This document shows, piece after piece, positions 13,430 to 22,203 of a stretch of 64,000 nt of DNA. This DNA is from Macrocystis pyrifera. Taxonomy: Eukaryota; Sar; Phaeophyceae; Laminariales; Laminariaceae. Position 1 is the first letter of the stretch. Every line of letters starts with the position of its first letter. The stretch covers positions 1,603,001 through 1,667,000 of the forward strand of contig JASSKH010000003.1 in the NCBI GenBank assembly GCA_031763025.1, in the 5' to 3' direction. A program made the position numbers and the translations under genes. The notes under the pieces were generated by a model. That model made no database searches. It was not told the DNA's origin and saw only the letters and a list, made by a program, of their open reading frames with translations.

Positions 13430-16400
13430 GTACATTTCTTGTGGCGCCATCTAAATTAGGAACTCGCCTTCGCTAGTAATCAAGAGATTATGGTAAAGTT
13501 GTTGTTGTTTTTGTGTTGGTGTTGTTCTCACAGTGACAAATGTCCAAATATTGAGTCCGTGGTCACAGAACGGTCCAAAAGCGGAACAACACCTCGGGGG
13601 AAAAAATATAGCCCAATTAAATAATACAAAAACAATCAGATACACATACATCATGGCTGAACACATCGTACTCCTTAAAACAAGAAAAAGTCCGTATATC
13701 ACTCACCCCATTGCAACAGACTAGGTACGTATCGGGTATCAATATTATCTCTATACAAGTACGTACCTCATAGAGGTTCACTGTATAACACGCGGGTGAT
13801 AAGATTACACACCCGCCGGGGTGATTTTCCGGTCCGATTTTCTCGAACAGAAAGGCGGCACACACAAAAACGAAAATGGTGGCTTTGGGAAAGAAAGCAC
13901 GTATGTATAGAGGTCTTTCCATAGACGCATCGCTCGGTGTTTGTACCCTTCCAGTTTGCCGAAAAAAGAGGCTTTGAAGTCCGTCCTAGGGGGTGAGGTG
14001 TGCTATCTTGCGTGTTACACAGGATATCGCCGTATCTATAGACACATTTAGTGCTGGGCGGGATGCGGCGGTCAGGGTTCTTACCGCTCTATTGGCTGGG
14101 TCCTGCATCTCCTCCATATAATCCTTCAGCATGGACTGGAACGCCGGATCTGCCATTGCCGCCTTGAACTTAGTCGCCTCCTGGAGAACACCGAACGAAA
14201 CAACCAAAGCAATGGCGGAAACACAAAAAAAAAAACGATAATTTTTCCTGGAATGATTGAACAAAAGGTGAAAGACTGGGGCGGAGACGCAATCTGGACA
14301 TTTGCTGCGAGAGATAGTTGGGGTGTTCGTCCATGGTTTGTGACATGCAAGTATGCGGCAGCAGTTCAGAAAATGGGAGTTCAGAAGACTGGCTCGGTTT
14401 TTGTATGCAACACATTTTGTTTTTTTTGCACGCTACACCAAAAAAAAACATATGTATTGAAAATTGTTCAGGACATCATATACACGCCCTGCCTCGCGTA
14501 ATAATATGAACTCCAGCCTGGCCCAAAGCAAGAGTTTTATCGCGTACTGCTGTTGTACAAAATGATCGGCCAATCAAGCTGCGTTGTTGCTGCGGTGTGA
14601 TGGTATGATACGTATCACTCTGGGCGGAAATATAAGGACCGTTTGGACATTAATATGAAGACGAATCGGTCCTTATATTGACGCCCAGAGTTGCTACAGC
14701 AGAGTTGGTAAAGCAGAAGAAATGACACTACCTGGTACACAATTCTGCAGGTAACGTATACGCGTACAATAGGACCGCCTGCCTGCACGGTTCAGACATA
14801 AAAACAGAAAATAGAAACACAGTTAGGCCAATTCTTATGCAGTCGGATTTGGAGTCAGTTGAAAAAGTCCCTTTCTGCACGTTCGCATGAGTTTTTGCCC
14901 CGGAAATGTTGAAAATTGGTCTTTCTCGCCTCAGAATGTGTCGGAGTTCTCTCCAAGATCTATCAGGGGGTGTTTCCCGCTTTTCGAAGGACCCGGTTGC
15001 AAGAAATCACTGTCCGCACTTTTCCGATCCAACTGAGGTGAATATGATTGCGATCGTGGATCGGATCGGAAAATAAGCTTTTTTCTATCCGATTGGGCGT
15101 TTGGATCGTATTTGACCGATTGCATCGAAAGAGTGCGGTCGGCAATTTCCTGTATCTGGGTGCCTGGAGGAGCGGGAAACACCCCCTGGTAGACGTTGGA
15201 GAGAGGTCGGACAAATTCTGAGGCGAGAAAGACCAATTTCCAACATTTCCGGGGCAAAAGCTCATGCGAACGTGCTGAAAGGGACTTTTTCAACTGACTC
15301 CAAATCCGACTGCATAAGAAGTGCCCTTAGGGATGGGAATGGATTCGTTTTAGTACTAAAAAAAAATATTGTCGCATGGTCGTTATCTGGGGCAAAAATC
15401 TTTAGGAAATTAACCGATCCGTGATCGGGAAAAAAAGCCTTTGTCACAAAAAAATCCGTCCGATGATGCTGCCTCTCGAAAATAAAATAAAAGCAGTGCC
15501 GGCATCGACGCTGCGGCGTTGAGCTATGTTGTTGCTGTTGTCTTCATATTAAATCGTCCTTTCTACCCAGCTTCATCAGTACACCCTGTGTCCGTCCTGA
15601 TTCCTTATCCTAGAGAGATACTGATTCCGTGGTAACAGACTGTGAGACAGAGGAAGACCAAAAAATAAAATAATCGCAAATTCAAGTGTCAAGCAAGTGA
15701 AAAGCCAGTGTACCGGGTACGACAACACAACAACACAAGCAAGACCGAAAAAAAAATAAGAGCAAAAGGAAAATGAAACCAAGAATAAAAAATTGAAATG
15801 AAACAGAATACGAACGACGCACGGACTTCAGTAAGGCTGCCAGACGGAAAGCATACGTACTCAGAAAGGACAGATATCTGCTGCGCGAACGAAGCAACAC
15901 GAAAGAGAGGGAGTTACAGGCAAAAGTCTATAAGAGCTAGTCGAACCGAAACATAGCCACCCGATCTATCATTTCGTTTCTGCATTCGTCGACAGCTGTA
16001 CCAGTACGGCTGCCCTTCCCCCCTCCCCCCCTCCCGTTGTCGCCGTTCTTGGCGTCCTCAGCTGCGTGGCGTAGCCGGCTCCTCTGTGCCTCGTCCCTGT
16101 GCCACCTCGCCATGAAACAGTCCTCCGCTTCCACGACCCCCCGGTACCACTTCCCGCTCTTCTTAGCCGCCCTCGGCCATAACACCGTTTCTACTCCGAA
16201 CAGCAGAGGCGCGCTGAAAGGAATGTCGCATGGTCGTTATCTGGGGCAAAAATCTTTAGGAAATTAACCAATCCGTGATGGGGAAAAAAGCCTTTGTCAC
16301 CAAAAAATCCGTCCGATGATGCTGCCTCTCAAAAATAAAATAAAAAGCAGTGCCGGCATCGACGCTGCGGCATTGAGCTATGTACTCGCTGAAAAAAAAT

Positions 16401-19400
16401 CAGCCTTGCTTCTTGGACGAAACATGCTGCAGGACAGCGCACAACCAAGCCCAGAGCGTAGAGCAGCAGTGTAGACACGGACGCGCGAGCGTGAACGAAT
16501 CGCACGTTCCGGGGCGGGCCTTGGGATTGGCCGCCGGCAGCACGAGAATGCTGCCCCCCCTGTGAAACACATCTTGTACCAGGTGCAGATCAAGTCGGCA
16601 TGTGGTCCTGGTTTACTGCTGTTCGGCACGTGTAAACAACAAGAAGAACATACCGACACACAGCATCGACAATCGGCTGCGTGTTGATATATTGCACTTC
16701 GCCGAGACCGGGATTTCGACGGCGCTGTCTGCCCCTCCGTGGAAGCGCGTCCCACCATTAGCTCACGGGCAGGTTGTTGCTGTGCGTGCAGCTAGGCTTG
16801 AGCCTTGCGGCCAAAGGCTGCATTCACCACGCGCCTGAAATCTGCATGGTGCTGCTGTATGTACTCGCACGTACCTGGTATCTATTACTACCACTCTGTT
16901 CGGAAATGTGAGGACCCGCTTATTTTCATATTTATACGCAAACAATTCCTATATTTCCGGACAGAGTAGTACTGTTGTAGAGTACTTTTACTCGATCGTT
17001 TTCTCACGTGAGACAACAGTGATGCGTTCGCATCTGAACGCTAGGGGTGGCTCGCTTCCCGCTGTATCAAGGCCCGATCACATATGGTCTTTGCTACGGC
17101 GATGACACCGGGTGTGATGGCGATCGCTCGGCGTGCGGCCGCGTTCATGTCTGGCACCGTTTACCCGATACAATGGACGTCCTTTTTTTCATCTCGGGGA
17201 TATTTTTTGTCAGATTTCCCATCAACAATTGACTCATCAAAAGAGGGTCAACTCCTGTACCGAATTTCTTGTCGGCTACTTGTCGGATTCAGGCGCGAAT
17301 TGCATTGCTGTGTGCGCGAAGTCCTGGCGCAGGCGGTGATTGGTATAGATTTTCTAGTAGTGTCAAATAGTTCTTCCCTAGACAGAAATATACGAATACA
17401 ACGTTTTCCCGCATATTTCCACAGAAATAGACGGGGAAAAAACCTGCAGATCACAACACAATCAATCACTGGCTCATTCTCCAGTGACGAGATGTGTCTG
17501 TCGAACATTATCATCCAATTCGTTCCCTGTGGGGAGAAGTCAGGCATTCGGTGCTACACGAGGATGTAGTCTAAAACCAAGTAAATAGGGTGGTGGCAGA
17601 CTATTTTCAAAATTTGTTCATTCGATTTTTTTCGAACGAATTTTCGAATAGACTCTTTACACGTCTAAAACGAATCCATTCCCACGCCTAACAGTGTGCA
17701 CTCGTAGCGTTCAGCAGAGGAATCAGATGGTGGAAGTTATGCAAAGCATAGTGGCTGGTCGGTCAGTGGTGATCTATACATATACAACCCAAGTAACCAA
17801 AGCGCCGGCGGCGTTCTAGCACATCCATAATAGATAAGCAGTAAGGTACCAGGTATGGTCACAGTCACAAATATTAATAGTACGAGTACCGGTATGTTTG
17901 CAGGGCCGGTAGAGTTGGGAATCTCTTGACCGGACGCGACATGACCAGTAAGATTTTGACCACCTCCTGACCCGACCCGACCCGATCCGACCCGCCAGAT
18001 CCTAATTGACCCGTGAGATACGGGTCACGTCACAGGTCGGATCACCTCAACCCGCGGGACCATGTCTCGCGACCCGCGGGTTCAACCCACGGATCCGGCG
18101 CGTGGGTCTGCACTTCAGAAACAATTTAATCTGCACTTTTGTACCCCGCAGCGATATGTGGTCTGGCTGTAGTGAGCATGGATGGATGCGGACATGCGCA
18201 TGTAGGTTTGGCGTCGTTTTAATGTTCGCACAATGTACCAAAGGAGTATATTGAGAAATTGCACGAGAGAAGTCTTTGGGAATGAAAGCGGGAAATTTTT
18301 GAAGTGCCGGGTCCGCGGGCCGGATGCGCGGGTCCAATCCGCGGGTCATGCTGGCTCGACCCGCGAGATATCCATTTCCCGCGGGTCATGACTTGACCCG
18401 ACTCGTGGTTTTTTCATTACATCTTGACCCGACGTGACCCGACCCGAGAGATCTGAAATACTAAGGGGCGTTAACTGGATTCTTTTTTTTTTCTCGTTTT
18501 CGCGGAAATTTCGCGAAAAAGCGAACAAAAATGCGGTGGGTCATATTTTCGCCTGGTATCATGCATGTCTCATGAGGTTGCCACGCTCGTCCATCTGATG
18601 GAATCGTCAAAACCACCGGCGCGCGCACAGGCCGTCCACTTGATCGTGCCGCTCGAGGTTCCCCGACTCCTATTTATGCTACTATTACTAACACAGAGGC
18701 GACGGTACCTCCGCCGTACCTCGTGAGCGTAGCTTAAATCGATTTCTGAAGCGACGAAGCCCTCCACGACATGAAAGTAGCTCGCAATTTCGTGTGGATC
18801 TCGGCTATGTCTGTGAGTCGGCTCTGTTGACTGGACGAATAGAGCTCTCGTTGTGTACGGCGCTTACTGCGACCAGCCACGGCTCGGGAATGATCCTGGG
18901 GATGACCCTGATCTATCCTGTGCAGCAGTGCCGAGCGGCGACACGACACACACGGCTCACGTGTGCCTACCCGATGTTCTGCGACGATGCGGGACTTTTC
19001 CGCGATACGAGACTTTTTTTCAAGGTATTTTGCCGGGGCTGAAAAAAATGCGAAACGCGAAAAAAAAAAGCTAAAATCCAGGAATTTTCCTCGAAACTCG
19101 AACGATTCTAATGACTCGACAAGACCCGATTCGTGAGATTTGAAATTCGAACAACTCTTGACCCGACCTGACCCGACCCGCGAGATTTGAAAACCTCTTG
19201 ACCCGAGCAGACCCATGAGATTTCGAACACTTCCTGACCCGATCCGACCCGACCCGTGACGTGTTGAACATCTTCTGACCCGCGAACCCTGCATATTTAT
19301 ACGTGCTTGTGGTAACACGGTATCGCAAATATTATCAGCTGTAGTCTGAGTCTGGGCCGTGAGGTATGATATGAGTTCGACCAAATCGGTCGATACCCAG

Positions 19401-21945
19401 GTTTGCAAGCTGGGTGGTGAATCGGTCGCGCGTGTTTTTTTGTAAAAAACGTATTCCTCTGATTAATCGCGAAGGATGGAAGGATGGAGGCCGGTGACTC
19501 CCCCGGATAACACCATATAGTAACACCAGAATATGAGGCCAACACGGCGCTTCTGCAAGGAATCTATCCGGGTGGACTACGATGATACCATTCTGTGTAC
19601 GGAAACTAAAACTGCTCCTGCTGTCCGTTGTGTCCAACACGCATTTGATGGACACAGAGAGTCTGCTCAAAGCTGAGGTTCATTTGTTGTGGCCATGAGA
19701 ACTTGTTACGTACCCTTTTGGTACGTTGACTCGAGAAAAAAATCGAAAATGCGGGCAAATTGTAATGACCCCTCCATGTGTAAGCGAGTTATCAATGTAC
19801 TGGCATCCTCGCAGCTCTCTCACAGGAGAGATAAGAGAGATGCACTGCCAGGAGAGAAAGTGTACTGCCAGTAGATCGTACCACGAAGTCCTTCTGCGAG
19901 TCATTGGTTTCCAGCGCCGACTACGCACCGACCACACCACCCTCTCGTATGCGAAGGCGCTCAGGATAACACGATGCGAAAGTATCGAAACGACCATCCG
20001 TAAACGGCGACTCTTCTTTGCGGGGGCTGTGGTGCGGCAACACGAGGGGCGATTGCCCAGTCGGTTGATGTTCGGGACGATCGCTGGTGGGGGGAGCCCG
20101 AAACCAGGCGGGCAGCCCAAGACTTGGCCTAGGGCCATTGCTGAGGACCTTAGAGTGTTCAAAGCCACCGAGGGATCAACGGAAGACTCCCCCTTAGTCT
20201 TTGGAGTTGGGACCGCACTGTGGCCCACTGCAGCAAAACAGACGGGAAAGTGGTACCGGCGAATCCTCGAAGCAGCTGAACAGTTCATGGGCAGGTGGCA
20301 CGAGGCTGAGGCAAAGCTGAGTAGACAGCGCCGTGCATCCGCTGCAGGTAGTGTTAGAGGGAATGGGGGGAGGGGTAACAGCAGGAGGGGTAGAGGGAAC
20401 ACCGTACAAGTGTATGGGGGCAGGGGGGGGAACAGGAGGAGTAGAAGGGAAACCGCGGTAGAAGAGAGTAGCAGAGAGACCGCAGATAGGGTAGCAAGGT
20501 ACCAGGCCGACTAATAGGTTGGACTTTTCTTTGCTACTCGTACCGCCAACTGCTGCGGTCGTTCGGTATGCATTTTGATTTTTTTTTCCCTTCTTATCCT
20601 TATGAAAGAAGTACTACATAGTGGGTGGGTGACGAGCGTATTTTGGCCCACTCACTATTGCTCTTTTTACTTAGTTAAGTGTTCACCGGGATGCATAGTC
20701 CCCTTTTTCCTTCTCGTATCTTTCCCCTTGCACGTCCCTTTTGGCTCATGCTCGGGGTAAGTATGTATGTGTCTGAGCTTTGGCTTATCATTTTATTTAT
20801 TTATTTGGGATTCTTCTCCTTTTCTGTTTCTTTTTCTTGTTCTTTTTCGGTTTGGTTTTTTCGTTGCTTCTCTTTCTTTATGGTGTATTTTGGTTGCTGG
20901 CGTATGTATGTATGTTGTGTCGGCCGCACCTAGTGCGAAGGCATGGTATTACGTAGGCTATTAATGCATTACGGTGTGTTATCTCTGTGTCGTAGTCTGT
21001 GACCACAGAGCTCGTATCTTTCTAGGGTGAAGAATCAGCACGGACACTGGGCTTGCTGGATGTCGACGAGTAGAAGAACGGTTTAATGTGAAGAACACAC
21101 ACACACACACACAGCAAGAGCCCCGTACCCCACCCCGATCAATCTGGCTATTGCTATTATGGGGGACGATAGTAAATAGGACGTATGTTGTACACAAAAA
21201 CCTATATATTCCACTATCTTTACAAACAATATTTAGTCCTATTTACTACGTATCGTCCCCCGTAATACGTATCGTAGGTATGTACCAGATATACGCTCGT
21301 ACAGAGAGAATGCGGGTGTCGGGGTACTCCTGCCGTATTGTTCGGACGTCTGTCTGGAAAATGCAAAACAAAACGCGTACGATCTGGTGTATAGTAGATT
21401 AGACATGGAGACCGACTACAAACAGTAGTGCGCAAAGCAGAACCAGCGCGTATTATATCACCATCACCAGGTACATCAGATAGCTTTCCTTCGCCGTGAT
21501 CGACATGCTCGGTATTCGAGGGTAGAGCAGCAGTGTAGAGGGGAAAACAACTTTCAGCAGCGAAAGCTTGAAAAATGAAAAACGTTGTCATGTGAAACGG
21601 ACGGCAAATATGCCAGCCAGTCTGCGCCGCAGTCAGTGGCTTACGCCACTTTGACACCGGGTTACAGGTGCTTCGAACTCCTTACCCCGGGCAGAGCGTA
21701 CGGAATGACCAGAATGCAGAACCTTTACAAGCGCTTCCGCTGCTATAGCATCGCCGTCCCCTTCAGCTTTGGTACCCTGTTCTGGTGTGTATCTATATAC
21801 GCGTCGATTTCTCAAACAGGTATCTGGGACAAAAATCGTGGTGGATCTAAAGTAAGCCTACCTCGTTCGTGATCTCGAAGTCTTTCTTGGGCCCTTCTCC
21901 TTTCAGGATATCGTCCAGGCTCTTCTGCATCGTCTCTCCGTCCAT
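1193..21945 (-). CDS. DNAAF2: Kintoun/DNAAF2-like dynein axonemal assembly factor, six exons found, 3' end off window
   Basis: Six exons in order on the minus strand: 21945-21862 (ATG start, 28 codons), 14180-14085, 7132-6998, 6701-6572, 5976-5811 and about 1564-1193. Exons 1-4 join in phase 0 at GT-AG sites. Family knowledge: Kintoun is a cytosolic co-chaperone that preassembles ciliary dynein arms, with a PIH domain followed by a CS-like domain. Exon 2 carries the family's DYMEEMQDPANRA helix; exon 3 has VVHPIAGFVMKTK, the start of the PIH core; exon 4 has LFVNVV and WSLPVAVGP; exon 5 has TTFDVCYHPEAL. Exon 6 is a low-complexity linker followed by MYKLVESGAFDL and VPQALIATVSLP, where the CS domain begins. 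The rest of that domain lies left of the window. Its acceptor is the first AG after a long C-rich tract. The exon 4/5 junction is out of phase by one base, so a micro-exon or a base error near the nine-G run at the exon 5 acceptor is likely. Introns 1 and 2 exceed 6.9 kb. PIH1D-type relatives are the main alternative. Confidence 0.85.
2280..2525 (+). repeat. Dispersed repeat R6, copy 1
   Basis: Shares ATTGACTTTTTTTCGACCTC, GCCGGGGTCATTTCTAGTG, ACTAGCAAGTAACTGCGGGA and TGCAAACCCCGCAATT with 46615-46865 in the same order. Confidence 0.7.
2580..2730. repeat. Minisatellite, ~34 bp unit
   Basis: Four to five units of CACACCCACAGCAGCCCAAC + GGTGCTTTGC, ending in a block (GCTGCCACCACACCCAGCTG) that recurs at 2990-3110. 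Confidence 0.85.
2950..3130. repeat. Second block of the 2.6 kb minisatellite
   Basis: AGCAGCCCAACA(C/A)TGCTCTG and GCAGCTGCCACCA units plus GCCGAAGCATGCTGC, duplicating 2700-2780. Confidence 0.75.
3518..3590 (+). other. tRNA-like sequence with B-box, possible SINE head
   Basis: GAGTTCGAATCCCACC fits a Pol III B-box/T-arm, with GTCTAGTTCCGCGGTACGG as a poor A-box 40-50 bases upstream. Acceptor and anticodon stems do not close, so it is not a functional tRNA. Confidence 0.35.
4411..4492. mobile_element. Hairpin family 3 copy
   Basis: CCGCTCTGGGCAGAA to TTCCCGCCCAGACTGG with AAGGACGGCTTAG / ACGGCCTTACAT arms. Confidence 0.7.
4728..4751. repeat. Poly-G run
   Basis: About 22 consecutive G after a T run; one of many G/C homopolymers in the window. 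Confidence 0.9.
4782..4897 (+). mobile_element. Hairpin family 1 (MITE-like), with TACCTGGTA inside
   Basis: Ends TATTACGGGGGACCATAG and its diverged complement; interior ACCTACGGCACACACAAAAA. A TACCTGGTA motif interrupts the usual AAACCTATATATTT block. Confidence 0.75.
4988..5036. mobile_element. Hairpin family 2, one arm
   Basis: TTGTCCCCAAACCGGGACTG then GCGGTTCTAAAAGGGTTAA: one arm of the ~90 bp family. Confidence 0.6.
5531..5562. repeat. Poly-C run, about 30 bases
   Basis: Longest homopolymer of C in the window; it borders repeat R5. Confidence 0.9.
5575..5745 (+). repeat. Dispersed repeat R5 next to a long poly-C run, copy 1
   Basis: GTCTGCCTGGTCGGTGAAAA, TGCTCCGTCCCGGCATTGTA, GATGCGAGGG and GGCCATGCATGA in order, directly after the poly-C tract at about 5532-5561. 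Confidence 0.8.
7183..7232. mobile_element. Hairpin family 2, one arm
   Basis: CCCTTTGAGGACTGCAATTC then CGTTTCGGGGACA, starting 50 bases beyond the exon 3 acceptor of the DNAAF2-like gene. Confidence 0.55.
7335..7450 (-). mobile_element. Hairpin family 1 copy, degenerate left end
   Basis: Right arm TCCTATTCACTATGGTCCCC is intact; left end CTATTACTACGAGTGG is degenerate. Confidence 0.65.
7626..7734 (+). mobile_element. Hairpin family 1 copy
   Basis: Left TATTACGGAGGACCACAG, right CTATGGTCCCCCGTAATA; interior CCTACGGTACACACAAAAAC. Confidence 0.85.
7757..8290 (+). repeat. Diverged tandem duplication, ~310 bp period
   Basis: Blocks in 7790-7985 (GGAGCGGTTTATGCTA, ACACCCTTTCTCGATAAAAT, CCAAGCCCTCGTGCCACCTC, CCCAAGGCTTTCCA) recur in the same order at 8095-8290. 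Confidence 0.85.
8300..9400. other. Intronic spacer, nothing recognised
   Basis: Between the 7.8 kb duplication and the LINE tail, inside DNAAF2-like intron 2. Only short homopolymers and GTACGTAC-type words were seen. Confidence 0.5.
9478..9612 (-). mobile_element. Solo LINE 3' tail
   Basis: On the minus strand it matches the tail of the two longer LINE copies (key parts: GAATCGGCACGGACACTGG, GGATGTCGACGGGTAG), with CAA-type repeats at its 3' end. No coding part is attached. Confidence 0.75.
9704..12494. repeat. AGCAC pentanucleotide satellite, about 2.8 kb
   Basis: About 550 head-to-tail copies of AGCAC, interrupted by roughly a dozen small indels (for example ACACAGC or CAGCAGC variants near 9893, 10369, 10473, 11224, 11880, 12214-12233 and 12354). 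It sits in intron 2 of the DNAAF2-like gene (7133-14084). The unit has no stop codon in any frame on either strand, so reading frames of about 900-1100 codons run through it; these are artefacts of composition. The left flank is a LINE tail and the right flank a Helitron-like element. Confidence 0.98.
12630..13167 (+). mobile_element. Helitron-like element, third, internally diverged copy
   Basis: Starts TCTCTCAGCGGGCTCC, shares CTTTCAGAGCTCCCACTTG with the other copies, and ends with the same hairpin block (GCGGGCGGGAGAAGCCGCCCGC split by a short loop) followed by GGAGCGATGCGCCTCGT. The middle differs and includes loose AGCAC-like repeats. It abuts the right edge of the AGCAC satellite. Confidence 0.6.
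13394..13431. repeat. CAGA tetranucleotide microsatellite
   Basis: About nine CAGA units. Confidence 0.95.
14615..14693. mobile_element. Hairpin family 3 copy
   Basis: CACTCTGGGCGGAAATATAA and TTATATTGACGCCCAGAG arms. Confidence 0.85.
14832..15320. mobile_element. Foldback element with ~240 bp inverted arms
   Basis: The outer ends TTCTTATGCAGTCGGATTTG and its reverse complement (ending 15320) pair along nearly the whole length, with a short centre near 15070. Arms contain GTTTCCCGC, CTCGCCTCAGAAT and CCCCGGAAATGTTG and their reverse complements, with scattered mismatches. No transposase is present. Confidence 0.85.
15371..15527 (+). repeat. Left copy of a ~157 bp direct repeat flanking the LINE fragment
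   Basis: Begins GTCGCATGGTCGTTATCTGG and ends TTGAGCTATGT. Nearly identical to 16225-16382 (a few substitutions and one-base indels). Confidence 0.9.
15525..16210 (-). mobile_element. 5'-truncated LINE fragment, same family as 19860-21110
   Basis: The minus-strand frame 16185-15937 reads LWPRAAKKSGKWYRGVVEA and ends near DRVAMFRFD, matching the C-terminus of the plus-strand copy. It is followed by a T-rich 3' UTR and the same ~120 bp tail (15650-15530) ending in CAACAG-type repeats. It is flanked by a 157 bp direct repeat (15371-15527 and 16225-16382). Confidence 0.7.
16225..16382 (+). repeat. Right copy of the ~157 bp direct repeat
   Basis: Same sequence and orientation as 15371-15527. The 0.7 kb between them is the LINE fragment, so the pair may be a very long target duplication, a local duplication with insertion, or LTR-like ends. 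Confidence 0.9.
16400..17930. other. Intronic spacer apart from one hairpin-3 copy
   Basis: In DNAAF2-like intron 1. No exon, RNA gene or further repeat could be supported. The 161-codon frame at 17084-17569 has no recognisable motif. Confidence 0.45.
16889..16970. mobile_element. Hairpin family 3 copy
   Basis: TACCACTCTGTTCGGAAATG and TTTCCGGACAGAGTAGTA arms. Confidence 0.85.
17935..18470. repeat. GACCCG-rich degenerate repeat tract
   Basis: Clusters of GACCCGAC / CCCGCGGGTC motifs at 17935-18110 and 18300-18450 around a unique segment. Related to 19085-19295. No gene evident. Confidence 0.6.
19085..19295. repeat. Minisatellite, ~40 bp units with TGACCCGA
   Basis: About five units of the type GAGATTTGAA + CTCTTGACCCGACC. 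Apparent Ser/Gly/Arg/Val proteins here are repeat artefacts. Confidence 0.75.
19860..21110 (+). mobile_element. 5'-truncated non-LTR retrotransposon (LINE), ORF2 C-terminus plus 3' UTR and tail
   Basis: The open frame, with LINE-like sequence from about 19865 and ending at 20514, reads SYHEVLLRVIGFQRR, RCESIETTIRKRRLFFAGA and LMFGTIAGG, then ALWPTAAKQTGKWYRR. This resembles the region downstream of the reverse transcriptase in LINE ORF2 proteins (from memory of the family). It ends in a Gly/Arg-rich tail. A T-rich 3' UTR follows, then a conserved ~120 bp tail (20985-21110) ending in a CA/CAA-type microsatellite. RT and endonuclease domains are missing. It lies in intron 1 of the DNAAF2-like gene. 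Confidence 0.75.
21155..21267 (+). mobile_element. Hairpin family 1 copy
   Basis: Left TATTATGGGGGACGATAG, right CGTCCCCCGTAATAC; arms pair through AGTAAATAGGAC / GTCCTATTTACT. Confidence 0.82.
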
Positions 21946-22203
21946 GGCTCTAGCGAGAAACGCAAAAGCGCAACACCTACCAGTACTACCGCACGCCGGT
22001 TAGAGCCTTGAAAGCTCGGGTATACCTGCAAACCAATGGGAATGTTCATTCATATCAGATTGCTCAAAACTCAAGCCACTGAGGTGGTCCATGAATAACG
22101 AGGCGGTTACACAACAGGGCTTGGTTATTGATGCCCCTCGCGCAGCAACCAGCAGGATTCCAACAAGCACAGCCCATGTCGTGGAGGTCGGGTCGGTCAA
22201 CAA
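21946..22203. promoter_or_regulatory. Putative bidirectional promoter between DNAAF2-like gene and 22.2 kb gene
   Basis: The 258 bp between two inferred, divergently oriented start codons (minus ATG at 21945, plus ATG at 22204). No TATA box or other core element was recognised, so the promoter role is inferred from geometry only. Confidence 0.4.
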
